Assembly: GCF_946479965.1 (NCBI RefSeq)
Contig: NZ_CAMLHX010000078.1
Coordinates: 1 to 14,643 of the forward strand
DNA: 14,643 nt
Direction: 5' to 3'
DNA from: an uncultured Mucilaginibacter sp.
Lineage (GTDB): Bacteria; Bacteroidota; Bacteroidia; Sphingobacteriales; Sphingobacteriaceae
In this document: piece by piece, positions 1 through 5,903 of the stretch
Layout of the letters: each line of letters begins with the position of its first letter
How positions within the stretch are numbered: the first letter of the stretch is position 1
Notes under the pieces: generated by a model
What the model was told of the DNA's origin: nothing
Seen by the model: only the letters and a program-made list of their open reading frames with translations
The model's database searches: none
Program-made: the position numbers and the translations under genes

Positions 1-21
1 ATATATAAAAAATAAATAATA

Positions 22-213
22 ATGAGATCGATTATAATAAGCGCATTCGCATTTGTAGTGCTGGGACTTGCGGCCTGCGGTGGTACAGAGAGTAAACCAC
101 CCGCAAAGAAATATAAATACGTCTGCACCATGCATCCTGAAATAGGATCAGACAAACCCGGGGTATGCTCAAAATGCGGCATGGATCTGGTAGAACAGGA
201 TACCACCAAATAA
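22..213 (+). CDS. Small lipoprotein with heavy-metal-binding domain
   Basis: A 63-aa protein. Residues 1-19 form a lipoprotein signal peptide: basic start, hydrophobic core and lipobox LAAC with the lipidated Cys at 19. After a short Lys/Pro-rich linker, residues 34-57 carry the pattern CTMHPE...GVCSKCGMDL, typical of the short heavy-metal-binding domain found alone or at the N-terminus of CusB-type efflux adaptors and copper ATPases. Cys35, His38, Cys49 and Cys52 are likely metal ligands. It is probably anchored in the periplasm or outer membrane and binds copper or a similar metal. Upstream sequence is only 21 bases, so its promoter and any operon partner are not visible. A strong terminator follows at once. 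It looks like a host gene unrelated to the phage genes to the right. Confidence 0.85.
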   Translation: MRSIIISAFAFVVLGLAACGGTESKPPAKKYKYVCTMHPEIGSDKPGVCSKCGMDLVEQDTTK

Positions 214-215
214 AA

Positions 216-250
216 AATCCGCCCCGGGTTTTCGGGGCGGATTTTTTTTA
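216..250. terminator. Bidirectional intrinsic terminator
   Basis: A perfect 11-bp stem (AATCCGCCCCG, 216-226, pairing with 233-243) encloses a 6-base loop GGTTTT. A run of T follows on the plus strand and a run of A precedes it, so it can end transcripts from both sides. It lies between the convergent lipoprotein gene and the DinB-like gene. Confidence 0.9.
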
Positions 251-254
251 TTTA

Positions 255-749
255 TTACGGCTTTTCGTCGCCGCTTGGGCCGTAGCTGCCGGGTATCGGT
301 ATATCTAACAGGCGTAAAAACACGCCCAGCTGTGCCCTATGGTGTATAGTTTGGCTGATTGACACCCTAATGGTATCGTATTTATTCATGTCGGCCAGTA
401 CGTGCTCGCCGGCGCGCAATATCCAGGGTTTTTCTAAATCGGCTTCATCAAAGGCCTGCAAATGGGCACGTCCATCGGCATAGGTTTCTTCAAAAAATTC
501 AAGCAGATCTGCGTTATTGTCAATTTTACTTGGTTGGTAGGGGTTGGCTGCAAAGTCTAAACCATCAGTAGTAATGGCCATAGTTATCCACGCAGGCAAC
601 TCGGCAATGTGTGTAACCAATTGCTGCAGGCTCATGCTTTTTGGATGCGGCCTCCAGTCGTACTTGTCCTCAGGAACAATTTTAAGAAATTTGCGGGTAG
701 TTTGAGCTTCCTGCTCAATGTCTTTTAATAATGATTCGATGATTGTCAT
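255..749 (-). CDS. DinB-family (DinB/YfiT-like) protein
   Basis: A 164-aa protein of the DinB four-helix superfamily, whose members are mostly metal-dependent thiol transferases or of unknown function. The start chosen is ATG at 749; the longer frame would need TTG at 773. Visible marks are LVTHIAELPAW (His47 as first metal ligand) and the C-terminal IHHRAQLGVFLRLLDIP followed by PGSYGPSGDE, which is characteristic of Bacteroidota members. The family usually has H-x3-H in the C-terminal motif; here the first of these positions is Gln133 and His137 is kept, with His136 next to it, so metal binding may be altered. It is convergent with the upstream lipoprotein gene and shares its terminator. 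It looks like a stand-alone host gene. Confidence 0.85.
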   Translation of the reverse strand: MTIIESLLKDIEQEAQTTRKFLKIVPEDKYDWRPHPKSMSLQQLVTHIAELPAWITMAITTDGLDFAANPYQPSKIDNNADLLEFFEETYADGRAHLQAFDEADLEKPWILRAGEHVLADMNKYDTIRVSISQTIHHRAQLGVFLRLLDIPIPGSYGPSGDEKP

Positions 750-770
750 GGCTGTTTGTTTTTGTTGATA

Positions 771-778
771 CAAAGAAA
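771..778 (-). promoter_or_regulatory. Possible -7 box for the DinB-like gene
   Basis: On the minus strand this reads TTTCTTTG followed by TATC, one mismatch from the Bacteroidota -7 consensus TAnnTTTG. It lies about 20 bases upstream of the ATG at 749. No convincing -33 element is seen. Confidence 0.3.
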
Positions 779-789
779 CAATGCGCCAG

Positions 790-805
790 TGACAGCCCTA
801 TGTCA
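790..805. promoter_or_regulatory. Inverted repeat TGACA-N6-TGTCA, possible operator
   Basis: Arms TGACA (790-794) and TGTCA (801-805) with a 6-base spacer lie 12 bases upstream of the candidate -7 box of the DinB-like gene and just past the end of the HTH gene. The same arm and spacer geometry occurs at 14447-14462 and 14625-14640. The factor is unknown, and chance occurrence is possible for a 10-base pattern. Confidence 0.25.
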
Positions 806-840
806 GTAGGATTTTGATACGATAAACTTTTTTTATTTTT

Positions 841-1209
841 TTAACCGGCTACCTGGCGGTCGCCTTTATTTTGATCGCTTTTGAGCTCATTTATCTCCAT
901 TTCGAAGGCACGCATACGGGCATGGAGGATATCCAGCTCGGTACGCATCATTTGTATCTCGGTTATCAGCTTGGGAGATTCGGATTTATTATTGCTTTTT
1001 TCCCCGGTACCTAATATCAGCCACTCCGGCGAATATCTTAACTGCAGGCAAAGTTTGCGGATAAGGTAATAGCTAACCTCTTGCTTTTTGTTGATGACTT
1101 TACTTATAAAGCCCTGGTCAACGCCAATAACACCGGCCAGCGCTAATTGCCCGCCGTGCTCCTTAACTATTATTTTTATACGTTTTACAATACCCTCGTC
1201 AGACAACAT
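841..1209 (-). CDS. Cro/CI-type HTH regulator with coiled-coil tail
   Basis: A 122-aa DNA-binding protein. Residues 5-60 form an HTH_3-like domain: GQLALAGVIGVDQGFISKVIN fits helices 2-3, with recognition helix near 32-42. Residues 60-70 read SPEWLILGTGE, the WLL-x-G-x-G-type motif that closes the N-terminal domain of many phage CI-like repressors and usually leads into an S24 peptidase domain. Here no peptidase follows. Residues 80-111 are instead a heptad-like helix (LITEIQMMRTELDILHARM) likely to form a coiled coil, which would give dimerisation without SOS-type cleavage. It starts at ATG 1209 and is followed by the DinB-like gene in the same direction. It could be a host regulator or part of the neighbouring prophage's control circuit. 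The target is unknown. Confidence 0.7.
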   Translation of the reverse strand: MLSDEGIVKRIKIIVKEHGGQLALAGVIGVDQGFISKVINKKQEVSYYLIRKLCLQLRYSPEWLILGTGEKSNNKSESPKLITEIQMMRTELDILHARMRAFEMEINELKSDQNKGDRQVAG

Positions 1210-1280
1210 ACGGCTGCAATTATAAACAATGTATAGTCAAAACTGAAATGCATTCGTATATAAAAGAAGCGTGGGATTAA

Positions 1281-1643
1281 CTAAAGGTCGGCGGTTTTGT
1301 CTTGTATCTGCTGCAACTTGTCGTTGTAGTCTGCAAGCCTAATTTTCTTCTCAGTATAAGCCGCTTCCAGTTGCTCCAATTTCTGTATTAATTGTTGCTT
1401 TAAGCCTGTTGCCGTGGCGTCGCTCTGTTCTCCTGCAACCCGAGTGGGTTTAATACCATTTTCGTACAATTTGCCGTAAATCACTTTCAATTTCCGCTCT
1501 ACAGCCTGTTCCAAAAATATCTGAGGCACTTCGTCTGCATCTTTCACAAACTCTTTCAACCTCCGGTTTTGCCTCATGCGGCTAAACGCAATAATAATAA
1601 CTACTATAAAGCCTCCAATAAAATATTGAAAATAATCGTTCAT
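1281..1643 (-). CDS. Small membrane protein with C-terminal helix (SHOCT-like)
   Basis: A 120-aa protein of unknown function. Residues 6-22 (QYFIGGFIVVIIIAFSR) form one membrane segment, followed by a basic stretch MRQNRRLK, predicting the C-terminus in the cytoplasm. Residues about 84-116 form a Leu/Gln/Lys-rich helix (KLEQLEAAYTEKKIRLADY...LQQIQ) that resembles the short SHOCT oligomerisation/anchoring motif often found at protein C-termini. That resemblance is by eye and weak. It starts at ATG 1643 and lies 71 bases upstream of the HTH gene in the same direction, so the two may be co-transcribed. No promoter of the TAnnTTTG form is evident. It is not a recognised phage gene. Confidence 0.55.
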   Translation of the reverse strand: MNDYFQYFIGGFIVVIIIAFSRMRQNRRLKEFVKDADEVPQIFLEQAVERKLKVIYGKLYENGIKPTRVAGEQSDATATGLKQQLIQKLEQLEAAYTEKKIRLADYNDKLQQIQDKTADL

Positions 1644-1733
1644 AAGGTTACACTACTTGTTAATAATTGGTGGTTAGTGCTTAAATGATTTAAGCTCAGG
1701 ATATTATTCCGGTACGATATTATTAAAATATTA

Positions 1734-1782
1734 AATATAAAAAAAGGGGTCAGTAATATTTTTCTCAAATATTACTGACCCC
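1734..1782 (-). terminator. Intrinsic terminator of the S24 repressor gene
   Basis: A perfect 16-bp inverted repeat (left arm 1746-1761, right arm 1767-1782) has a 5-base loop. On the minus strand it is followed by seven T (1739-1745 as A on the plus strand), so it terminates the leftward transcript about 50 bases past the stop of the S24 gene. It separates that gene from the membrane-protein and HTH genes, which must have their own promoter. Confidence 0.85.
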
Positions 1783-1830
1783 ATACTTATTATTACATTA
1801 AACAAGTAATACTTTTTTTGTTAACCAGCG

Positions 1831-2523
1831 TTAGTGGTTGTGCTTTTTATGGATATCCTTTACAAGGCAAAGCTTTTTTATTTCGTCTATTTTAATTACA
1901 AAAGGCGCGTATTTAAGTCTGTTGCCCACCATCTCGGTAACGTTGTCTGAGTGTGCTATTACTTCGTCGGGATTATTGCCTGCTAAAAGCCTTTTGTACA
2001 TGCGGTAATCGCCCCATTCTATGTAATACACCTCGCCGGGTAGTATTTTTTTGTCGTGAATTACTTTTAAGGCAACCCAACACCCATTCTCAAGGTATGG
2101 ATACATGGAATGCCCCCAAACAGGTAAGGCGAAATCACAATCTTCTATGCCGGGGAAATTCATCCGGCCTACTGCCTGCTTATCGTTTATATCGTTATAA
2201 ACTTCTACGCCCGAGGCCGTAGCAATAACTTCAAACATCGGTATCCCCTGACCCATTGAATAAACAGAGGGAACCTCGGCAGGCTTGCCTTGATCCATAT
2301 AATCTTTAAAACGTTCTTTAAATATTCTGAATTTTTCAGGATCTATGTTCTGCCGGCTCTTAATTATTTCTGTGATGGAACTTGCAGAATTAAATCCGAG
2401 TATCTCCGCTAATTGGGCATTGCCCGTAAAGGCCCTACCTTTTAACTGGTTATATAAAATGATAAACTCCAATGTTTCAGGCCGTACGGTTTTTATCTTG
2501 CTTGGCTTGTCGGTAGCGTCCAT
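1831..2523 (-). CDS. S24-family (LexA/CI-like) phage repressor
   Basis: A 230-aa two-domain repressor. Residues about 17-75 form an HTH domain (NAQLAEILGFNSASSITEIIKSR with recognition helix near 46-56). After a linker, residues about 92-225 form an S24 peptidase fold: VWGHSMYPYLENG holds the nucleophile Ser139, and YRMYKRLLAG holds the general-base Lys177. RecA-stimulated self-cleavage would normally act at an Ala-Gly or Cys-Gly bond; in the expected place (residues 100-107) the sequence is IATASGVE, so the nearest equivalent is Ser104-Gly105. The gene reads away from two small rightward genes across an AT-rich intergenic region, the classic layout of a prophage immunity switch. It ends in its own strong terminator. 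Binding its own control region and the rightward promoters is inferred. Confidence 0.85.
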   Translation of the reverse strand: MDATDKPSKIKTVRPETLEFIILYNQLKGRAFTGNAQLAEILGFNSASSITEIIKSRQNIDPEKFRIFKERFKDYMDQGKPAEVPSVYSMGQGIPMFEVIATASGVEVYNDINDKQAVGRMNFPGIEDCDFALPVWGHSMYPYLENGCWVALKVIHDKKILPGEVYYIEWGDYRMYKRLLAGNNPDEVIAHSDNVTEMVGNRLKYAPFVIKIDEIKKLCLVKDIHKKHNH

Positions 2524-2558
2524 AATTGTTGATAATTTTCTTAAAAACTTCTTTAAAT

Positions 2559-2574
2559 TAAAGATTATTCTTTA
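2559..2574. promoter_or_regulatory. Candidate repressor operator (TAAAGA dyad)
   Basis: Perfect 6-bp arms TAAAGA and TCTTTA around TTAT, directly abutting the -7 box at 2575. A bound dimer would block polymerase from the rightward promoter. The assignment to the S24 protein is inference from position. Confidence 0.35.
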
Positions 2575-2582
2575 TATATTTG
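2575..2582 (+). promoter_or_regulatory. Rightward -7 box TATATTTG
   Basis: Exact match to the Bacteroidota -7 consensus TAnnTTTG, followed by TAT. It would drive the 59-aa and 141-aa genes with a leader of about 130 bases. The -33 element is not recognisable. The same TATATTTGTAT string recurs at 3405 and 4136. Confidence 0.5.
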
Positions 2583-2721
2583 TATTTCAATGCAACAATA
2601 TTAATATTTATATTTAAATAATCCAAATTAAAATACAGAAAATAAAGAATTTATGAATTTACCACCTTAAAATCCGCCAGACTTTGCTGTAAACTACCGA
2701 GTAAAACTTTAATATACTACC

Positions 2722-2901
2722 ATGTACCTTATCTATTCTGCATTACGACACCCGGTACTACCTGATACCGATGAGTTAACTAACCAACACGAAAAGCATC
2801 TGCGCTATAGGGCTTATAAGACCGTGTGCGAAAAGTACCGCGACGAAATAGCGGCCATACAAAAGTACTTCCCAAATTGGAAGCCGCGCTTTGACCAGTA
2901 A
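2722..2901 (+). CDS. Small hypothetical protein, 59 aa
   Basis: A short open frame from ATG 2722 to TAA 2899-2901 gives 59 aa. It starts MYLIYSALRHPVLPD and continues with a charged, probably helical stretch (EKHLRYRAYKTVCEKYRDEI) and ends FPNWKPRFDQ. There is no signal peptide, membrane segment or known motif. Support for its being real: it is the first gene to the right of the divergent control region, it sits 51 bases before the 141-aa gene in the same direction, and its composition is protein-like. A GC-rich hairpin (GCCCC 2921-2925 with GGGGC 2934-2938) lies between it and the next gene but lacks a T-run, so it is not a convincing terminator. By position it is the early gene immediately controlled by the repressor, so an antirepressor or switch role is conceivable but unproven. 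Confidence 0.55.
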   Translation: MYLIYSALRHPVLPDTDELTNQHEKHLRYRAYKTVCEKYRDEIAAIQKYFPNWKPRFDQ

Positions 2902-2952
2902 TAAACAAAACCAACAACCAGCCCCCGCTTATAGGGGCCCAATTATTAAAAA

Positions 2953-3378
2953 ATGATAAAGATCTCGCAAAAAACAAAAGACGCGATATGGTGGATGATC
3001 ATATCCGTAGATTACGACTACAGCCGGATCAGCATAGCTGACCATGAAATTAGTGACGACGCATTAACCCTTTGGCTGGAGGACAAACACGACTTTAAAA
3101 ATACGCTGGAAGAGTGCCTGGAATTGGTGCTGCCGGTAAAGCAGTTGGCCAAAGTAATACGGGCCGAAGGCATGAACAGCTATGAGGGAACTAAGATGCA
3201 CCCGCGCAAAGGATTCATTTACAAAACGCGCATAGAAATAAACGAGCCCGTGCGCTGGTATAAAGAGGACGCATCGTTAACTGAACAACAATGGGCACGG
3301 GAGGCGGTTGTTAAAACATTGCTTACCCAACTTGTAGAGAACGAAGTTGCCGATACGGCAATTAAATATGCTATTTAG
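2953..3378 (+). CDS. Hypothetical protein, 141 aa
   Basis: A 141-aa protein of no family that I recognise. It is soluble and mixed charge, with no signal peptide or membrane helix. Notable stretches are IWWMIISVDYDYSRISIADHE near the N-terminus, an acidic helix (LEECLELVLPVKQLAKVIRAE), and a Lys/Arg-containing middle (GTKMHPRKGFIYKTRIEI). It starts at ATG 2953 after an A-rich stretch with no Shine-Dalgarno sequence, as is usual in this phylum. It follows the 59-aa gene and is probably in the same early transcript. The position between the repressor switch and the terminase genes suggests a phage early or accessory protein. Confidence 0.65.
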   Translation: MIKISQKTKDAIWWMIISVDYDYSRISIADHEISDDALTLWLEDKHDFKNTLEECLELVLPVKQLAKVIRAEGMNSYEGTKMHPRKGFIYKTRIEINEPVRWYKEDASLTEQQWAREAVVKTLLTQLVENEVADTAIKYAI

Positions 3379-3404
3379 CATATAAAACATAATACAATTT
3401 TTTG

Positions 3405-3412
3405 TATATTTG
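3405..3412 (+). promoter_or_regulatory. Rightward -7 box TATATTTG without an obvious gene
   Basis: Exact TAnnTTTG match followed by TATC. It overlaps a small dyad ATACAA-TTTT-TTGTAT (3392-3407). It points into the antisense strand of the leftward lipoprotein gene and, beyond that, to the terminase genes. It shares the 12-base string TATATTTGTATC with the promoter at 4136. Confidence 0.4.
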
Positions 3413-3440
3413 TATCTCTCTGCAAACGCAATGTTATTTC

Positions 3441-4013
3441 TTATTTTGAACGGAGATCGAAAGTTCCGGTTGTTTTGTAATACGAAGAAGGTTTTCCTTG
3501 CCTGGAAAGTATCGTATAAAATGTTCCTTTAGTAAGCGTACTGTCCTGCTGAAACTTGATAAGGTTGATCTTACCCATATCGCGCGCGGGTATGTATTTA
3601 GATAATGTGTACTGTACAGCCGGCTGATCATCATCACTGAACAATAACTGGGTCCCCGCAATTGCAGAATTTGTATCAGCCCTGGCTATGCCTGCTGAAC
3701 TTATGCCGAAACTAACTGTATGTGCCTTGTTAATAGCAGTAATGCCAAAATATTTGCTGCTATCCAGATCAACACTTACAAAAGCGATCGAGTCCTCGGC
3801 GGCATCAAAAATATAGGTTGAATCTTCAACAGTTATTTTTAACTGGCCGTTAACAGCCAAAAAAGTACCGGGCGCATTAATATCTATAGCTGTGCTGATG
3901 GAATCGCTTTTAGAAATGGCTTTTAAGTCAACAGGCTTTTCATCCTCTTTTTGGCAAGCCGAGAACGCGGCCAAAAGAAGAAAGAGAAAAACGATGTTTT
4001 TAAAAACTTTCAT
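3441..4013 (-). CDS. Putative lipoprotein of unknown function (moron-like)
   Basis: A 190-aa secreted lipoprotein. Residues 1-20 are a lipoprotein signal peptide (MKVFKNIVFLFLLLAAFSAC) with Cys20 as lipidation site, followed by an acidic/Lys stretch QKEDEKP. The rest is beta-rich, with short Asp/Ser-rich strands (AAEDSIAFVSVDLDSSKYFG) and a C-terminal TTGTFDLRSK. I do not recognise a named domain. It has its own -7 box at 4032-4039 and reads against both flanking rightward gene groups, so it could be expressed when the phage genes are silent. That arrangement is typical of lysogenic-conversion (moron) genes, including surface proteins that block superinfection, but that role is only a possibility. 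It could equally be a host gene captured between early and late modules. Confidence 0.7.
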   Translation of the reverse strand: MKVFKNIVFLFLLLAAFSACQKEDEKPVDLKAISKSDSISTAIDINAPGTFLAVNGQLKITVEDSTYIFDAAEDSIAFVSVDLDSSKYFGITAINKAHTVSFGISSAGIARADTNSAIAGTQLLFSDDDQPAVQYTLSKYIPARDMGKINLIKFQQDSTLTKGTFYTILSRQGKPSSYYKTTGTFDLRSK

Positions 4014-4031
4014 AGGCTAAGCCGCAGATAA

Positions 4032-4039
4032 CAAATATA
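4032..4039 (-). promoter_or_regulatory. -7 box for the lipoprotein gene
   Basis: On the minus strand this reads TATATTTG followed by TTATC, an exact TAnnTTTG match 19 bases upstream of the ATG at 4013. This gives a very short leader. Confidence 0.5.
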
Positions 4040-4135
4040 ATATATAAAGTTATTTGCAAGTGTAATTTTAACACATTTTAATGCTGAAATTTAAAAATAA
4101 ATTACCAAACATTTTAAAATGCTAAATATTTTAGT

Positions 4136-4143
4136 TATATTTG
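4136..4143 (+). promoter_or_regulatory. -7 box of the terminase/tail operon
   Basis: TATATTTG followed by TATC, exact consensus, 35 bases upstream of the terminase small subunit start. The upstream 100 bases are AT-rich and non-coding. This is the most likely promoter of the late operon. Confidence 0.55.
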
Positions 4144-4177
4144 TATCACTACTATGCCATTCGGCACTTAAATCATA

Positions 4178-4648
4178 ATGAAAAACTTTAAAAAAATATT
4201 TAAGAACAAGGGAGAGCTATGCGCTTTGATAGAGCAATATTTTAAAGATATAGCGGGAGAATATCGCGTGGAAACAAAAGTTGCGAAGAAGGCTGATGAA
4301 GAACCCGTTACACAAAAAATATGCATTCGTGAAGCCGAGCCCGCCACAATTGCCTCGCTGGTATTCCATTTAGGTTTTAACAGTCGCGAAGAGTTTGATG
4401 TCCTGGAAAAAAAGGGAAGATACTCGGCAATATTAAAGCGGGCCCGCCTGCAGGTTGAAGCCGCCTATGAAAAAAGGTTGCTTCAGCCATCACCAAGCGG
4501 TGCCATGTTCGCTTTAAAAAATATGGGCTGGAATGAAAAGGCGGATACAGAAAAACCCACCACCAACATTGCAACAAAGCTTACCATAAATCTTGTTGAA
4601 ACCGGCCCGAAGCCTGTATCAAATGAAGGTGATGTTCTACTGGACTAA
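4178..4648 (+). CDS. Terminase small subunit (gp3-like)
   Basis: A 156-aa protein placed directly before the large terminase subunit. Small subunits recognise phage DNA and hand it to the large subunit for packaging. Supporting features are the N-terminal helix (ELCALIEQYFKDIAGEY), a central segment ATIASLVFHLGFNSREEF that looks like the DNA-binding helix-turn-helix, and the ARLQVEAAYEKRLLQPSPSGAMFALKNMGW stretch. The closing FALKNMGW-type motif is common in small terminase / DNA-packaging gp3-like proteins. The length fits the family. It starts at ATG 4178, 28 bases before the next gene, and is the first gene of the late operon after the -7 box at 4136. Confidence 0.8.
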   Translation: MKNFKKIFKNKGELCALIEQYFKDIAGEYRVETKVAKKADEEPVTQKICIREAEPATIASLVFHLGFNSREEFDVLEKKGRYSAILKRARLQVEAAYEKRLLQPSPSGAMFALKNMGWNEKADTEKPTTNIATKLTINLVETGPKPVSNEGDVLLD

Positions 4649-4676
4649 CACCCTGCCATTATAAATCTTGTTGATT

Positions 4677-5903
4677 ATGAATACTACAGCAGAAGCATCT
4701 GTGCTGTTTAAGCACAACTATGCATCAACCGCTCATGTGGTTGTTAACCAGGGGGGCTCCAGTTCGGGTAAAACATATGCTATTTTACAGGTTTTGTTTT
4801 GCAGAGCCTGCAAGGGCGAAAAACAGGTTATTACCGTTGCTGCGCAGGATATACCTAATTTAAAAGCCGGTGCCCTGCGCGATGCGTTGAACATTTTTAA
4901 CGCATCCGAAGAGTTAAAAAGCGCTGTAAAAAGTTTTAATAAAACCGACAGGATATTTGAGTTTCATAATGGCAGTTTAATTGAGTTCAAAGGCTACGGA
5001 GATAGTCAGGATGCGAAGAGTGGCAAGCGTGATTACCTGTTTATTAACGAAGCTAATGGTGTTGCCTGGACGATTTACGCTGAACTAGCGCTGCGCACGA
5101 GGAAACAGATATTTATAGATTATAACCCCAATACTGCTTTTTGGGTTCACGATAGCGTATTAGGTAGAAAGGGGGTTGAACTCATCATATCCGACCATAG
5201 GCACAATCCATTTGTGGATGACCTGACACGAGAGAAGATCGAATCGATTAAAGATGATGATTATGAACAATGGAAAGTGTATGCCCGGGGTTTAACCGGT
5301 AAAATAAGCGGACTGGTGTTAACCAACTGGCTTTTGTGCGACGGTATTCCGCCGGGTTCCAGGCTTGTAGCGGTGGGATTAGATTTTGGCTTTACCAACG
5401 ACGAAACAGGTTGCCTGGTGGTTTACCAAAGCGCAGGAGCACTGTGGATAAACGAGCTGTTGTACGAGACCAGGCTGACCAATATGGACATTTCAAAACG
5501 GCTTGCAGAAGCCGGCATAAGTAAGCATACAGAAATTATTGCCGACAGTGCCGAACCAAAATCTATAGAAGAACTAAGGCGATTGGGCTGGCGGGTAAGC
5601 GGTGCCAAAAAAGGACCGGATAGTATTAAGCACTCAATAGATCTGCTTAAGCGCTATAAACTAAATATTACCCGCAACAGTGTTAACCTGCGAAAGGAGT
5701 TGGAACGCTACAAGTGGCGCACTGATCTATCCGGCAAAGCACTTAACGAACCCATTGACCGATGGAACCATTTGATAGATCCACTACGTTACGTAGCGCT
5801 TAATAAGTTAATGGAAAGCCGAACGTCGGCACCCAGATCGCGACTGCCGCATAAAGCGGACTCCTTCAGCAACAACACACTTAACGAATTTTTACTTTTA
5901 TGA
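4677..5903 (+). CDS. Terminase large subunit
   Basis: A 408-aa packaging motor: N-terminal ATPase and C-terminal RNase H-like nuclease that cuts concatemeric DNA. The start is ATG 4677; a TTG at 4668 in frame is less likely. Walker A is GGSSSGKT (26-33), Walker B with catalytic Glu is YLFINEAN (120-127), and the coupling motif is FIDYNPN (146-152). Nuclease acidic residues are Asp236 in GLDFGFT, Asp290 in IIADSAEP and Asp368 in NHLIDPLRY. All key residues are present, so the protein looks functional. The layout matches PBSX/XtmB-like large subunits (Terminase_3 type). Its TGA stop overlaps the ATG of the next gene (ATGA at 5900-5903), which implies translational coupling. A portal gene would normally follow; none does. 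Confidence 0.93.
   Translation: MNTTAEASVLFKHNYASTAHVVVNQGGSSSGKTYAILQVLFCRACKGEKQVITVAAQDIPNLKAGALRDALNIFNASEELKSAVKSFNKTDRIFEFHNGSLIEFKGYGDSQDAKSGKRDYLFINEANGVAWTIYAELALRTRKQIFIDYNPNTAFWVHDSVLGRKGVELIISDHRHNPFVDDLTREKIESIKDDDYEQWKVYARGLTGKISGLVLTNWLLCDGIPPGSRLVAVGLDFGFTNDETGCLVVYQSAGALWINELLYETRLTNMDISKRLAEAGISKHTEIIADSAEPKSIEELRRLGWRVSGAKKGPDSIKHSIDLLKRYKLNITRNSVNLRKELERYKWRTDLSGKALNEPIDRWNHLIDPLRYVALNKLMESRTSAPRSRLPHKADSFSNNTLNEFLLL

Larger units (their letters stand above)
2524..2721. promoter_or_regulatory. AT-rich divergent control region of the repressor
   Basis: About 200 non-coding, strongly AT-rich bases separate the leftward S24 gene from the rightward 59-aa gene. It holds a rightward -7 box (2575-2582), a dyad TAAAGA-TTAT-TCTTTA (2559-2574) just before it, a 12-base perfect palindrome AATATTAATATT (2597-2608), and a further TAAAGA half-site at 2643-2648. 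No clear leftward -7 box was found. This is where operators of the S24 repressor would be expected. Confidence 0.55.

Noticed and set aside
750..773. Longer DinB-like frame starting at TTG 773
   Set aside because: It adds only a low-complexity Gln/Lys stretch; ATG 749 gives a normal family start.
1953..2617. Rightward open frames opposite the S24 repressor
   Set aside because: Antisense to a well-supported gene, with no domain-like sequence.
2921..2938. GC-rich hairpin between the 59- and 141-aa genes as a terminator
   Set aside because: Only a 5-bp stem and no T-run after it.
3431..3532. Short rightward frame of 33 codons after the -7 box at 3405
   Set aside because: It is very short, of poor composition, and fully antisense to the lipoprotein gene, so it is treated as a shadow.
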